A stretch of DNA of 64,000 nucleotides from Pocillopora verrucosa (lineage: Eukaryota; Cnidaria; Anthozoa; Scleractinia; Pocilloporidae). The notes beneath the pieces were generated by a model, which was given only the letters and a program-made list of their open reading frames with translations, had not been told where the DNA came from and made no database searches. The stretch spans positions 10,286,080 through 10,350,079 of the forward strand of contig NC_089319.1 of assembly GCF_036669915.1 (NCBI RefSeq). Direction: 5' to 3'. Both the position numbers and the translations under genes were made by a program. This document shows, in pieces, positions 49,340 to 61,022 of this stretch (the first letter of the stretch is position 1; each line of letters opens with the position of its first letter).

Positions 49340-50960
49340 CAGCTCAGTAGAGCTACGGTGTTGCATGTTGCTTTAAAGAAACTAAAACGCAAGGGGTTCC
49401 ATGTAAGATTTTACTTGGTTAGCTTCTAAATCTTTGTTTATGGTAGGAAGCTGTAGCTCTTCTGACATTGTTCAACTCTGAACCATACCAAAGAAGGAAC
49501 ATGTACAACGATGCTTGCAATTTTTGTGTCTAAAGCCAGTTCAGATAGTGCTACTGGTTCTCATACGCAGACAGTATCCAGTGAGGCATTGGATTATTAT
49601 GAAAGTTAGTAATAATGCATAAATTCCTATTGATTATTTCATAGCGTAAATGTTATGCCCTTTCCAGCTAAATTAACAGGGAAATAAAGAAGAACTGAAA
49701 CGATGGGTACATCTTTGTAAAGGAAGCCCGCAGCTATACCTATCATTTGAATAAAATGTTCGTTTATCAAAAAATGTTGTAATTTTTAAATGCGCAAAGG
49801 CGTTTGTAAGTCATCTATGTTCAATTATTTTAATCGAATGTACTAAATCTATCAAAACTTAAGTTTGCAAATAAAGCTTTGACTTTTGATAACCTTTTTG
49901 TTATTTTTTTGGTGCCATAACAACTGAGTCTAACCTACACTTCAGGTGCTTTCATTGACCGCCGAACAATTCAAACCAAAAGTACCTGACCCCAGAGACA
50001 GGTGGGATTGGTGAGATGTAGAAATGACATCACAGTTCACCACTCGTAGCATCGTTCTCACCGATAATTCAAGAATCGCCAGAAGTGACCGAACAATGAA
50101 CATGGTTTAGCCGAAGTACTCACATCAAAGTTTTAATTCAAATAGCGAACCACTCAAAGGAAGGTTTGTGTGTTGTCTGTAGTTCTTAGGAAAGAATTTT
50201 TATGTAGATGTTCTCGTTTGTTTGTTTTAACATACTAGAACCTGTTTATGACCATGGAAATTTTAGAAGTTTAGAGATATAGTTTCTTAATCGTTCATAG
50301 ACGAATCGTGACAAAGTAATGATATATTTCAAGAGAATAGACTACATTTGGTAGAATGCCCCAAGGACGAATTAAATATAAACAATTTTAAGCGACATTT
50401 TCGTCTCTTCCACACCGGCAGACATATTTCATGCATGACTTATCAATGTATCGTGGGATGTAACTCTTAGCACGCTTAGCGACAATGAATGACTCACTGA
50501 AATATCGACATCATCAGAATTCCACAGTTAGAATTATGAGTGAGAGTTATAAGTGTTTTAGACAAAATGTTCTTGCTTTTTCAAGTTCAAAAATGTTGTT
50601 AGTGTTGTTGTGCCAAGAAAACGGATAAATCTATATTATTGTTAGCATGAACAAATGCAATCATAAGGTGTGTGTAATGTGTGGCAATCCTCAGTAAACA
50701 ATACTTACCTTACCTTATTGAAATTTTTTGCTCGGAATATGCTGTTGTTTCCGACTCAGCTTTCCTGCTGTCTCGTGGTTCTCTTAGCTGCGTGGACAGT
50801 GCAACTGAATGAATGACTGAGGTTTCCAGGTTAAATTTTTGCACGTGCTACTCTCAGTGAGTTAGACGCTGCATTTCTTAACATTTGGGAATTACTATTA
50901 TACTAGTACGCATGTGTGTGAGCATTTTAGGTTTTTCCAATGTTTGTATTTCAATGTTAA
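49340..50960. other. 3' UTR and intergenic between cluster genes 5 and 6
   Basis: No coding exon supported. Plus-strand AATAAA at 49750-49755 and 49870-49875 are candidate 3' ends for the 44412 gene. Confidence 0.45.
49750..49755 (+). promoter_or_regulatory. Polyadenylation signal AATAAA of cluster gene 5
   Basis: AATAAA in catttgaataaaatg, about 415 nt after the stop of the lectin-SGNH gene; a second copy is at 49870-49875. Confidence 0.45.
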
Positions 50961-51003
50961 TACTTTGCTTCATTTAGAGACAGTTCTCGTTGTTCTTCCC
51001 AAG

Positions 51004-52981
51004 ATGCAAAGAGTGTCCAACCTGGCAGCTTTCTTCTTGATTTGGAGCTGTGGATTTTGCTATGCAGGTACTTACAACAGGCAAATCTTCTTGGTTAAAT
51101 TTGAAACTGGATTTGAAAGTTAAGAGTTCTTGTTATTTCATTTGAAGTTCAAGTTTTCGTCAAGGGTGCCCATGGAATGGTCTCTTGGAAAGACTCTCCA
51201 AATTGGAGGGACAGATCTGGTGAGTTTTTTCAAAACATAGTGCCAAATATTTATTTCCAATGAGTTAAGTAGTTACTAGGGAAAAAGGGGGAACAAGGGG
51301 GGTTTAAAAACTTTCAAAAAGCGCGCTTTTTCCGAGCTGCAGGATTGCAATTGATTCGCACACGGATTTTCTCGAAGCTTACAAATACAGACAAAAAGTT
51401 TTTTTGTTGTTGTAATTTTTGTCCCCAGAAATTAGAGTATTGCTTTATAAAACTGCATTAGTACGCGCGGTGGGAAAAGATTTTCATACAAATCATGAGC
51501 ATTTCACCATGCAAACGAGTAATTTATTGAGGGCTGAGTTCTTTTTTTTGTTCATTATACTTAAAGTAATTACAGCACCCTGCAAGTAATTAGGAACTTT
51601 TCCTAAAAAACGGTTTTTACGAAGAAATATTTTTTCCTTACTGCATGTAAAGAGCTGTATTTGCTAACGTTTCGAGCGTTAGCCCTTCGTCGGAGCGATT
51701 TTCTAATTTATGCCGAATTGTACATTTTACAGTTGTCCCCACTCCTGCCCCAGCGGATGTTCAAGCGTACAAGAAACGAGGGGAAAGTGAGCTTACAAAT
51801 TTATCCTTTTATGATCTGAATTTTTAGAATAAGAAATTTAAAAATGTTGCGTCTTTGCTTTTTTTCCTTTGCTTCGTGGTTGGTACAGAAACCTCACGCT
51901 TCTTTTATGATTATTAAGGAGCGTTCTCTCGCGCTTCATGTCGAACGCTCTTTAAACTGATTGGTCCTTTATAATTTTAAGATTTTTTTTGATTGGCCGT
52001 TGTGATTGCTTTGGTTTTTGTTTTCGATTCTTAGTCTTCTGTAGGTATTATAACAGAATTTAAAGGATTGAGGTATAAAAATTTCCCTTTCATATCTTGA
52101 GATGAAAGATCCGACGTAATTTAATGTTATTTCATTGAACAATTCATATTTGTGACTTTTACAGTTCCACATCCATTTCCCAGAGTACACATAGTTAAAC
52201 ACGTGTATGTTCCAGCACGGACTAGTATGGCCAAAGGTGAATTGTTAAACACACTGATAGCTAGCTTTGTCAATATGAAATAAATGCTTTTTGGGCCTCA
52301 ATAGCTACCCGTAAGATAATAATACAAGAAAAGTGTTGATATGACACGTATTCCCAATAATAGATTAAAATTATCGTTTGAGCGAGTGCCAATTTTCGTC
52401 GAAGTCTTTTTGTTCTTAATCGGTCTGAGTAAATTTTGTCGCTTAAATCTTAAGTCAACGGTCATTCCTATAGATGGTAAGCTGCAAATCCGTACTGTAA
52501 ACATTCTTGCACGGGTACATGTACGAAGATAACCCTTTTATTATTCTAACTGGCCTGGGTGATTAGTTTTATTTTGGTCTTACAAAGTGAAGATCCGTCA
52601 TTGTTCTCCTAAAAGATTACATTTGTCAAGCGCTCTAAAAGAGAACAAAACTGAGACTATTTCTTCTTTATTTCTTCCGACTTAACTATTATTTTTGGTT
52701 GCAGGAAGAAGGCTCAATAAAAAGAAAAATTTAATTCAAAGAAGTAAGTAAATGTGGTAGATACATGTGGTCTGGCCGAGGTAATGATTTTTATTGATAG
52801 CTTAGCGCATGATACTGAACCTTTGTCATTTTTGTGTGCGTTGTAAATACGGAATATTAATTTTATTGCAGTTTTCTTCTCACTGCCTGTCGGCGCTGAA
52901 TTACCGATCTATTACACTCATAACCAAGGTATCGACAAAAATTGTTGTTATTATTAATATTATTATTATTATTATTAGTAA

Positions 52982-53032
<51 letters not shown>

Positions 53033-55795
53033 CAGTAGTAGTAGCAGTAGTAGTAGTATTTGAATTTGATTGAACAGTGAAAAACATTACTTATATTTAG
53101 AAGCTGGATATGGAAGTAAAGAGCGGTAGGTAGATGGATTTATTAAATTATGTGCGTTTTTGCTTAATCAGTTTCAGGTTCACACAAAAAGAGCACGGTT
53201 GTCAATACTGAAGGTAACGACAGGCATTGTTTTGTTTTCCGTCGTAATAGACCTTGGAATTGTTAAATCTAATCTGTACACTTTTATTTCTTTGTAATAA
53301 AGCAACTGGTGCTGAGGGAAAAAGATATTTTTCCGACGGAATCAATGGGCCCTTTAGATCAAGTACCTGGGGAATTCAAGAACCACTAGGTACAGTATAA
53401 GAGTGTTCACTTATTAGTTTATAAATCCACTGGCAACATATGTCTGATTAAATTAAGATTTGGAACCTTATAAAATTCAGCGTTCAATTAGAAACGTAGT
53501 AAAAAAGCTTTTTCTCCATAAAGGAGAGGTGACAGCTGATTATTTAAAGTAATTTAACCTTTATTTAGGCCTGACGGCCTGACGGTGGTGACGGCGCTTA
53601 TGGTGTATCGTAAACAATATTTTTAAAATAAATTCTTGATTAGTGTCGTTAGTGTCCTTGAATTCGCTTATCAGCTTTGTAAATATATTTTTTTTATTTA
53701 TGTGACTTATTAAACGCCGTATTTGCTCATTTTTCCAACACAAGGAAACCAGGAATTGTCTCCAGATTTAGAAACGAGGACAATAGCAAGGCAAAGTCTT
53801 CTTCAAAATGATGATGGTAAGTTGGTAACATTTTAAATCATCGTGGGATGAGTATCAGTTGATTGAATAGCCGTCTTGTAATATAAAACCTTTTTTCTCC
53901 TGGTTGTAGAGGGTCTTCAATATCACGGAATGAGTGGACAATACCTTCGTCCTCAAACAGTTGATAGGCACCGAATTATGGAAAATAGTGCACCTTTTTT
54001 CAAAAGACCGCGAAAAACGCAGGAAATGTGTAAGTAGCTTGAACCCATTCGACTTTGTCCATATGGTAGAAAAGATATGTTTCTTTGGTCAGGTTCAGCA
54101 CTAGCTGAATAATGCAGTAAACAATCAACGATGGTTAAATCTCTTTTACAATTATGAAGCAAATGCACATTCTAACAGCGGACGAATATCATCTTGAAGG
54201 GTATAGCTCCCTGCCGTGACGTCTGAAACAACCTTTTTCGAAAAAAAGATATGGGAAGAATTTCCGTTTAGCCTCATACTATTCTTAAACAAAGCCTTTT
54301 TCTCGTATTTAGGAACTGTAACCATAACAAAGTATTGGGTTACGCGAATTCTTGCCTAAAATGTTGTCTCCAACGCGATATAGTAGTACTAGAACTGAAG
54401 AACAAATTTACTCTCGCGTGGAATGACAGCTTTTGAAGCCGGCAAATAAATGCACCTTCAGCTTACGGCTTGGGTTGTCCCTTTTTTGTTCTTTTTCCAT
54501 ACGCATTCATTTCTGCTCAATCAAATTTATATAGTTGTAGTATTGCAATACCAGAGGTAATTTTGTTAGTAACGCACATTCTGCTTTCAGTCTATAGACG
54601 TTTAAGAATTCCGGGATTAAAGAAATTTAGAAGAGATATTAAACAAAAAAGCAATGGTAAGTTTAAAAAATTATCATTAAACAAGCAAAGGTAAGATAAT
54701 TCATTTACCAAATCAATGTTTGTCTAAGCTTATCTGGATTTTTTCATCGACAACAATACCTCACTACAAACTGTCATTATTTTGGTACTCTTAAGCAATA
54801 TTCTTTTTTCTTCTTTTACTCCTTCAGAAATAAGCAACCTGAAAAATACTAGTTATGTAACGAAAGGTAAGGAAAGGGTTTTTAACATCATATAATGCTT
54901 TAACCACTTTATACAGGAGTACCTAGTGTTGCCATAGTCTCAAGAGATAGCTTACTAAGTTAAGAGGTTGCTGGATAAAAAATCGGAACGAAAGAACAAT
55001 AAATTTTAAAACTTGGATCATTGATAACAATAGACTGATTTTAATATTTTTCCATTTTCAGACAAAAACATGAAAAAATCAGGATTACCCAAAGGTACTA
55101 AACTTTGATATCTATGGTTATCAATGTTAAGTAAAACTGAAGCACGTTTATTGAATTTCTAGCCTTCTGATTGGCAGAATGGTGAAATGTTATAAGCTTG
55201 TAACTTGGCTCCAAGCTCATAAGCTAACTCCGACTAGTACGGTTAATAAATTCGCCAGCGAATTGAGGAAAAATCTGTGAAAGCGAGCTGTGACGCGATT
55301 GCGAAAAAAAATAGGTCTACCCAAGAGCTAACAACTAAAGAAATAACAGAATTCATAGCAAATGTAGGTTTGATATCCGCCAAAATCCCACTAAAATTCG
55401 GTAAGAAAATATTTCAAGGTATGTAACAGGAAAATTAATATTCTATTTGTCAAATGCATAAAATGATTTACATATTGCGATTACATTTGCTGCAAGCGAA
55501 AGTTTGTTGTTTTACTTTTGTCTCCTGATCGTTGTCAAACCAAATATAAGCTAGTTGGTACAATAATTTTTTGTGCACGAAAACAATTATTCAACTTAGG
55601 TTTGCCAAATACGAGGATGTTATAGCCAACTCGGCGCTTTACACCGCGTTGGTTATTTATCATCTAATATTCGGCATGCCCTTGTAAAATAGTTTTTTAT
55701 TATCTACAGCTAGAAATTATCTAAACAACAACAACAACGAGAAAAATCAAAACAGTAAAAACGAATTATTATTTGAGGAGACAAATATGAAATGA
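51004..55795 (+). CDS. Micro-exon gene for a secreted basic protein (cluster gene 6)
   Basis: Fifteen short exons: 51004-51067, 51148-51219, 51733-51786, 52165-52236, 52705-52743, 52872-52928, 53178-53213, 53303-53389, 53745-53816, 53910-54029, 54591-54656, 54828-54866, 55062-55094, about 55326-55418, 55710-55795. Every junction is phase 1, and the model totals 990 nt (329 residues). Exon 1 is a signal peptide (MQRVSNLAAFFLIWSCGFCYA). The rest is basic, Cys-free after the leader, with several dibasic sites (YKKRG, GKRYFS, FFKRPRK) and an Asn-rich C terminus (YLNNNNNEKNQN). No domain is recognised. The start of exon 14 is the weakest point: other acceptors nearby keep phase too. Individual exons are 33-120 nt, so support rests on the chain of matching phases. 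Possibly a multi-peptide precursor; function unknown. Confidence 0.6.
51666..51702 (+). repeat. Solo Penelope-type 3'-end fragment in an intron
   Basis: cgtttcgagcgttagccctt followed by cgtcggagcgatt repeats the 3' end of the Penelope-like element at 3176-3208 with one mismatch. It lies in intron 2 of the micro-exon gene, 30 nt before exon 3. Confidence 0.7.
52946..53059 (+). repeat. Compound trinucleotide microsatellite (ATT)n-(AGT)n
   Basis: About 35 bp of imperfect ATT repeats pass into about 75 bp of TAG repeats with two CAG interruptions. It lies in the intron between exons 6 and 7 of the micro-exon gene, starting 18 nt after the donor. Confidence 0.95.
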
Positions 55796-55799
55796 TGTA

Positions 55800-57482
55800 G
55801 ATGGCAATCCAAGGAGACGGGAAAGTCATCCTTTCAGGCATTATCTTTACGATTAAGATGTTTCGTGTTAAATTAAAATAATTCCATTAAAGCCATGCTT
55901 CCTATTATATAATTAAACCCACGCACAATTATAGCCCCTTGTGTAAAACAGAATCGACTAAAACTCCACTCACTCGCTTGTTCCTCAATTTCGAAGATTT
56001 GATCAGTAAAAGGTTTCCTTAAAAGGGCTTAATTCAATCAGCTTTAATTGAGTAACAAAAAAAGTAAAGTCTCCACCATCCTAGTAACTTCACCTATTTT
56101 TAATTAATGGCAGGTAACAAAAGGAACACAAGCCGGGCATCAAGTAACAAAATTAACTCAGAGATAGAAAACCTTTTAACAAAGTTCCTCATTGTCCTGT
56201 AATCCACTTCTTGCTCTAAAAAAATGTAATTTTAACTTTTGCAAATAATAGTTAAGATGGTTTGTGCTTGTTTGTGAGATTCATAAGGCACAACACCGGA
56301 GAGGATTCTGGTAAATAATCATTAATGCAGAGGATAACATCAATTCCAGAATTTTCTGAAAGATAAAGGATAAGTAAAAATTGTTTAATCCAAAGAGATA
56401 TTGATATAAGTAACAAAATTAGAAGAAATAAATTTCATTTTCATATAAATGAAAGAAGATCGAAGAAATAAGAATATTATAAAAGAAATACGCATTTCAC
56501 TTCGTTTAAAACAGTGTTCTTTTCTTTTAATGTTATACAGGTGAAACGCTTGACGATATAATGACAAAATTAAAGCCAGCGAAGAGGGGCTAAGAATGAA
56601 TCCCACATTCGACTGTGTTTTGGAACTTATCGTTGGTAGAAGCGTTTGTGGACGAAAGTGGGATTGCCAGATACACAATATCGTCCTTGGTGACTACGTC
56701 TGTGAGATGATTGATTTGGAGTGGAGTCTCTGAGTTCCTGGCATGTGCTTCAACATATCCAATCAGTCCTTGTTCTTCGAATAATAGCTAGGTCAATGCT
56801 TCAATAGGTAGCATTATTGATTCTATTTGTTTCGCCTCGCTTTCTCAACTGTGAAAATGCTGAGGAGTGGCTCCTGTCAATTGACTTCTCTTTCGCAGAG
56901 GGGAAGCCTACATGCTACATATAGAAACAAACACATGATCATTTTCATGATAACTTTTTGCCACTTAACATTGAACGTTTACTAAAACTTGCTTTTATTC
57001 CTGGTTAAAAAGTGTTGTTTAACTTTTCTCTACTAAGAAATTAGATGCATTTCTTGAGTTTGTACCGCAGTTATGATGTAAATATGAACGGCTGTTTATT
57101 TAGTGTCAAAACAGTGGTCAAGAAGACGGTGGTTCTTATTACAGTGTTAAAGAAAGACGTTCAACTTAATCTATTCGATTTACACGAATACTTTGATTAA
57201 GAATTTTCTTTTATTGCCAGCTAGTTGCAAAACACTTTAAGGTTGACAAGTTAAATACTTCGTAGTAACTATTCAATGCAATGGTTTCAAGAAATTGTAA
57301 GGGCAGGTATGGGGAAGGTGGAAACTGGGTTGTCTTTTTATAATAAAGCCGTCACAGAACAAATAAACGACCAGCTGAAATTTTGGTCACGGAGCGAATC
57401 TTGGCAATTTTTTTAACTTTGATTTGCCAGATAGTCTTAAATAAAATGAAGACACGACCTTGGAATGAGGCCAGAGGTTTCC
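55800..57482. other. Intergenic after cluster gene 6
   Basis: AT-rich, no supported gene on either strand. Confidence 0.45.
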
Positions 57483-57671
57483 TTAACCCTTTTACTCCAA
57501 AGATCTTGTTAGCAATTCTCCTTACGGTCAGCAATACAGTTCTAATGTTGTTAATATGAAGAATTTGGTATTGGATCAGCTAACAATCCCTTGATTGATA
57601 TATTCCTGATATTCTATTTATATTGTAAGGACAAAATTTTGCTTGGTCACCCATGGGAATTAAAGGGTTAA
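57483..57671. mobile_element. MITE-like repeat with TTAACCCTTT ends
   Basis: Left end ttaacccttttactcc and right end gggaattaaagggttaa are inverted relatives around a 190-bp non-coding body. The ends are of the same type as the element at 35-247 but the interior differs, so they represent two families. Resembles abundant coral MITEs (from memory). Confidence 0.65.
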
Positions 57672-60600
57672 TTTAACAATACCGCTGCTCTTTTAACGCT
57701 CTCGTCAAGCTTAAATTTTAGACACATTGCAACCTGAGATAAATTATAACTTCCAACAGTGGACTAAACACTCCAAACACTCCAGCATTGTATTAACGCG
57801 CTTTATTTAAGAAACGATGTTGTAGTTGCGGTTGTTCAAAGCGGTTAAAACTAAAATACAAACAAAGAAAAGAACGTTACAAAGTGAACTAAAATGCAAC
57901 GGAAAGTTGGACCAAAGCGACACTTACATTTGTTGGGAGCAGGGAAAAAACTGCACTGAAGCGGCGACAAACTGTAACGTGAAATCTGGCTGCCGTAGGG
58001 CGAAAAATGATCGCTTGGAAATGGCAAGCGAACAAAAAAAACTGACCCGAAAAGGCTTACACGTCCTTTAGACACTAACGAATATATTGCAATAAATTGC
58101 TCGACTAACACGCTAAAATATATTCTGCACGCACGACGAACTAACCTACAAAAATCCCAAAGGGCAAAAACAAAAGACGCTAATAAACGGGTGTTTAGTT
58201 CTTTACATAAAGTACGACTTGAAATAAAGATTGGTTTATTTTGGATATTTTCGCTTGGTTTGGTTTGTGCGAATAAGTTTAGGTTGTTGGTCCTTTGGTC
58301 ATATGCATATTTCTTAAAAGCCTGTGCATTAGATACCAGGATGAAACATTGTTTTATAAGATCTCTATATTTCATTTGGAAGAAAATTCCATCTTTTGCA
58401 AGGATTGACGTACCTCTTTCTCAGGAAATATTTCTTTGACTTAGGACAAAACTGTTTTACTTAAGTTCTTTTTACTTAAGTGGAAAAAATTCAATAAAGA
58501 CACAAGTAGTGTAAATATATAGGAACTTAATTACTTAAGCGCTTTATCCTGTATCATTGATCCAAGCGTACTTTTTACGCTCTCATTGTTTCAAGACCGG
58601 ATATTACAATGTGCGTAAACCCAAACTAGTTCTAGATTTTTTATAAGAATGATGCAATTAAAAATAAATGTAAAACACAAAACAAGCGCAAAAACAAAGC
58701 AAAACCAAAACAGAAAAGTTGCATTTTTGTTTAGTGGGTCAAGGACAAAAAAATCGTATTTCATGCTTACTTTTGCGGGTTCTGGCCCGGTGTCATTCTA
58801 AAGCGGATAGGATTGTTTCACGTACTCCAAGAAAATAATGATCCATTTACGGGAGGCATAATGTAATGATCTCAGTCTGCATTACTTAAGGATTCAGTTT
58901 GCTACATTTATCTAACTTAGAGGATCATGTACCGTCGTTCAAAATTATCTTCCATATAAGGAAACTACAACGAATAAAGAAAAACAAAACAAAAACGAAC
59001 CTGACGGGGGATGCACCAACCCCTGAAAAGAGGAAAACAAATGTATTTTACTGTTTTGAAAATGCAAAAAACGTTTCACGGCTCCTACAATCTTTTTTTC
59101 CGAGAAAATCGAAACACCATCAGAAGAAGGACGTCAAAACTATTGCCCTAAGGTCAAACCACATTAAACGTAGTACTATGGTCAACTTCGTAATATTTTG
59201 AAAGTGTGAACCTTATTAAGTTTTGAAACGTTATTAATACTTTTTTTTTCACTAGTGGTATAGCGTCAAGAGAGAGGCAACCTATCGAAGTGTCTTACTG
59301 CTCGAAACACAACTGAACAGTCGACCGAAAATTATCTGTATTAACTGTACAAACGATAGGAAACAACAGTTTATAAAATTGGAAAGTAGATGCGAGCGAA
59401 AGTTACAAAGTTTAGATTTCAAGAAATTATTTACCCCTTAGAGAGAAGGAGAGGGATTGAGGAGAGAAAATCAGTGTACGAAAGATTTACAAACACGTCA
59501 TTTTCAAACAAGGATATTGATATTATTGACCCATCATACGTGGTACCTGTTTGACAGGAGTTTAAGGCACAACCAATAAGAAAGCTTGCTTGTGGTAAGC
59601 CACCATGATGAAACCAACATCGACACGGTCCGCCTTGGAGCATCAACAGATCTTTGGACGAGTTTCTTCTCGTGTGAAATCCTAACATAAAATTAGTTGG
59701 AATTCGCTGATTATAATTTTGAAACGGACAACACTTGGTAAGTGATTAGCAGAAGAATTTATATTTTTGTTTGTCATTGAGAAGGAATCTAAATTGAATC
59801 GGTAACTAGATTCTTGTAAATATTGGACTGTCCGAATTTTATAAATGCTGTTATGGCCGTTAATTTTATTCATTCAGACCTAATCTCTTGTCTCCATGGG
59901 ATATTTTGTTGTTTAATCACAAATCATAGAGATACAGGAGGAACTAAAAATAACGGCATCCCGGAGACTAAGTCTATAAATGGCGATATGTTCTCCGCCA
60001 ATTATTTGCTTAGTACAGGGTACAACAATTTGAGGAGCTGGTCTGTTTGAAGAGGTTATGCTGATAAAGACTTGATATCTGTATTCTTAAGTACAATCTC
60101 GAAATGAATTGTATTTGGTGAATGGTCAAATTGAACTACACCAACAGGGTTGTTCTAGTTTTGCTTGGTAAGATATACTGTCCGTAGTAAGAATTGTTCA
60201 TCATGGATAGAAAGACCCTTATTTTTCGCCGATGAGATCCTAATTTCAAAGCTTATTATGGAAATAAGTATATGCTAAACAGCCTGGAGAAGATCGAAAT
60301 TATGGATCCATATTTAAAGCTCCTGAATGGGTCTATTCATGTATGTTTGCAGACCTCAGTTCTTACCAGTGACTACTTGATAAGCAAATTACCCGTATGT
60401 CTGGTGCTGTTGTGTTTATGCAAAGAAAACCATCGTAACACAACATATAAGTAAATGGGGGACTAATAGATCCGTCTGAAACTCGGAAAAACGTCGCTGA
60501 AACGACAATAAATTCATAAAGGAAAGCAGACATCGGCGTATGGTTACAGCCAATTTCTTCTAACTTAAGTGCTGTGTGTTAAATTACCAAGGATGTTACA

Positions 60601-60920
60601 TAATTTATGGAAGTGTTTGCTAGATTTTTTAGACATTAACTTACCGACAGGACTGATTACTAAGAAGCAGATTCACACACTGGACGGTTACGCAACTCGG
60701 GGAAACTATTAAGGGCCTTATCTGGTTACTAAAGTTATAATAGCTTTTATGGAAATACGATTTTCAATTCAAAATTAACATACTTCATATAGTAATAATC
60801 GTACGTTTGTCATATTGTTTTTTAAAGATTGGTATCTGTCAAGGACATGATTTCGTGGGGCAAATTAGCGGCAATGAAAAAAAAAACACAAATAAAGATA
60901 GAAGACTAAGTTGAGGGTGA
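57672..60920. other. Intergenic between cluster genes 6 and 7
   Basis: About 3.2 kb of AT-rich sequence without a supported gene. The 174-residue minus frame at 57851-58375 is Phe/Ser/Arg-rich with low-complexity character and no domain, and is regarded as chance. Confidence 0.45.
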
Positions 60921-60926
60921 GCGAAA

Positions 60927-60949
60927 GGGGGGGGGGGTGGGGGGGGGGG
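60927..60949 (+). repeat. Poly-G tract (G11-T-G11)
   Basis: Eleven G, one T, eleven G, lying 74 nt upstream of the start codon of the 61023 gene and probably inside its 5' UTR intron, whose acceptor would be at 61012. Capable in principle of G-quadruplex formation, and also a likely sequencing/assembly trouble spot. Confidence 0.95.
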
Positions 60950-61022
60950 CAACCAAAGAAATAGCTTTTGACCTCAAATATTAACTTCATTTTCATTTTC
61001 CAATACTAACAGGTACGCCAAA

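Noticed and set aside
52394-52473. Possible extra micro-exon in gene 51004 (VPIFVEVFLFLIGLSKF...PID)
   Set aside because: Phase would fit, but the acceptor lacks a pyrimidine tract and the hydrophobic content is unlike the other exons.
57851-58375. 174-residue minus ORF
   Set aside because: Phe/Ser/Arg-biased sequence without motif or leader; typical chance ORF opposite an A-rich strand.
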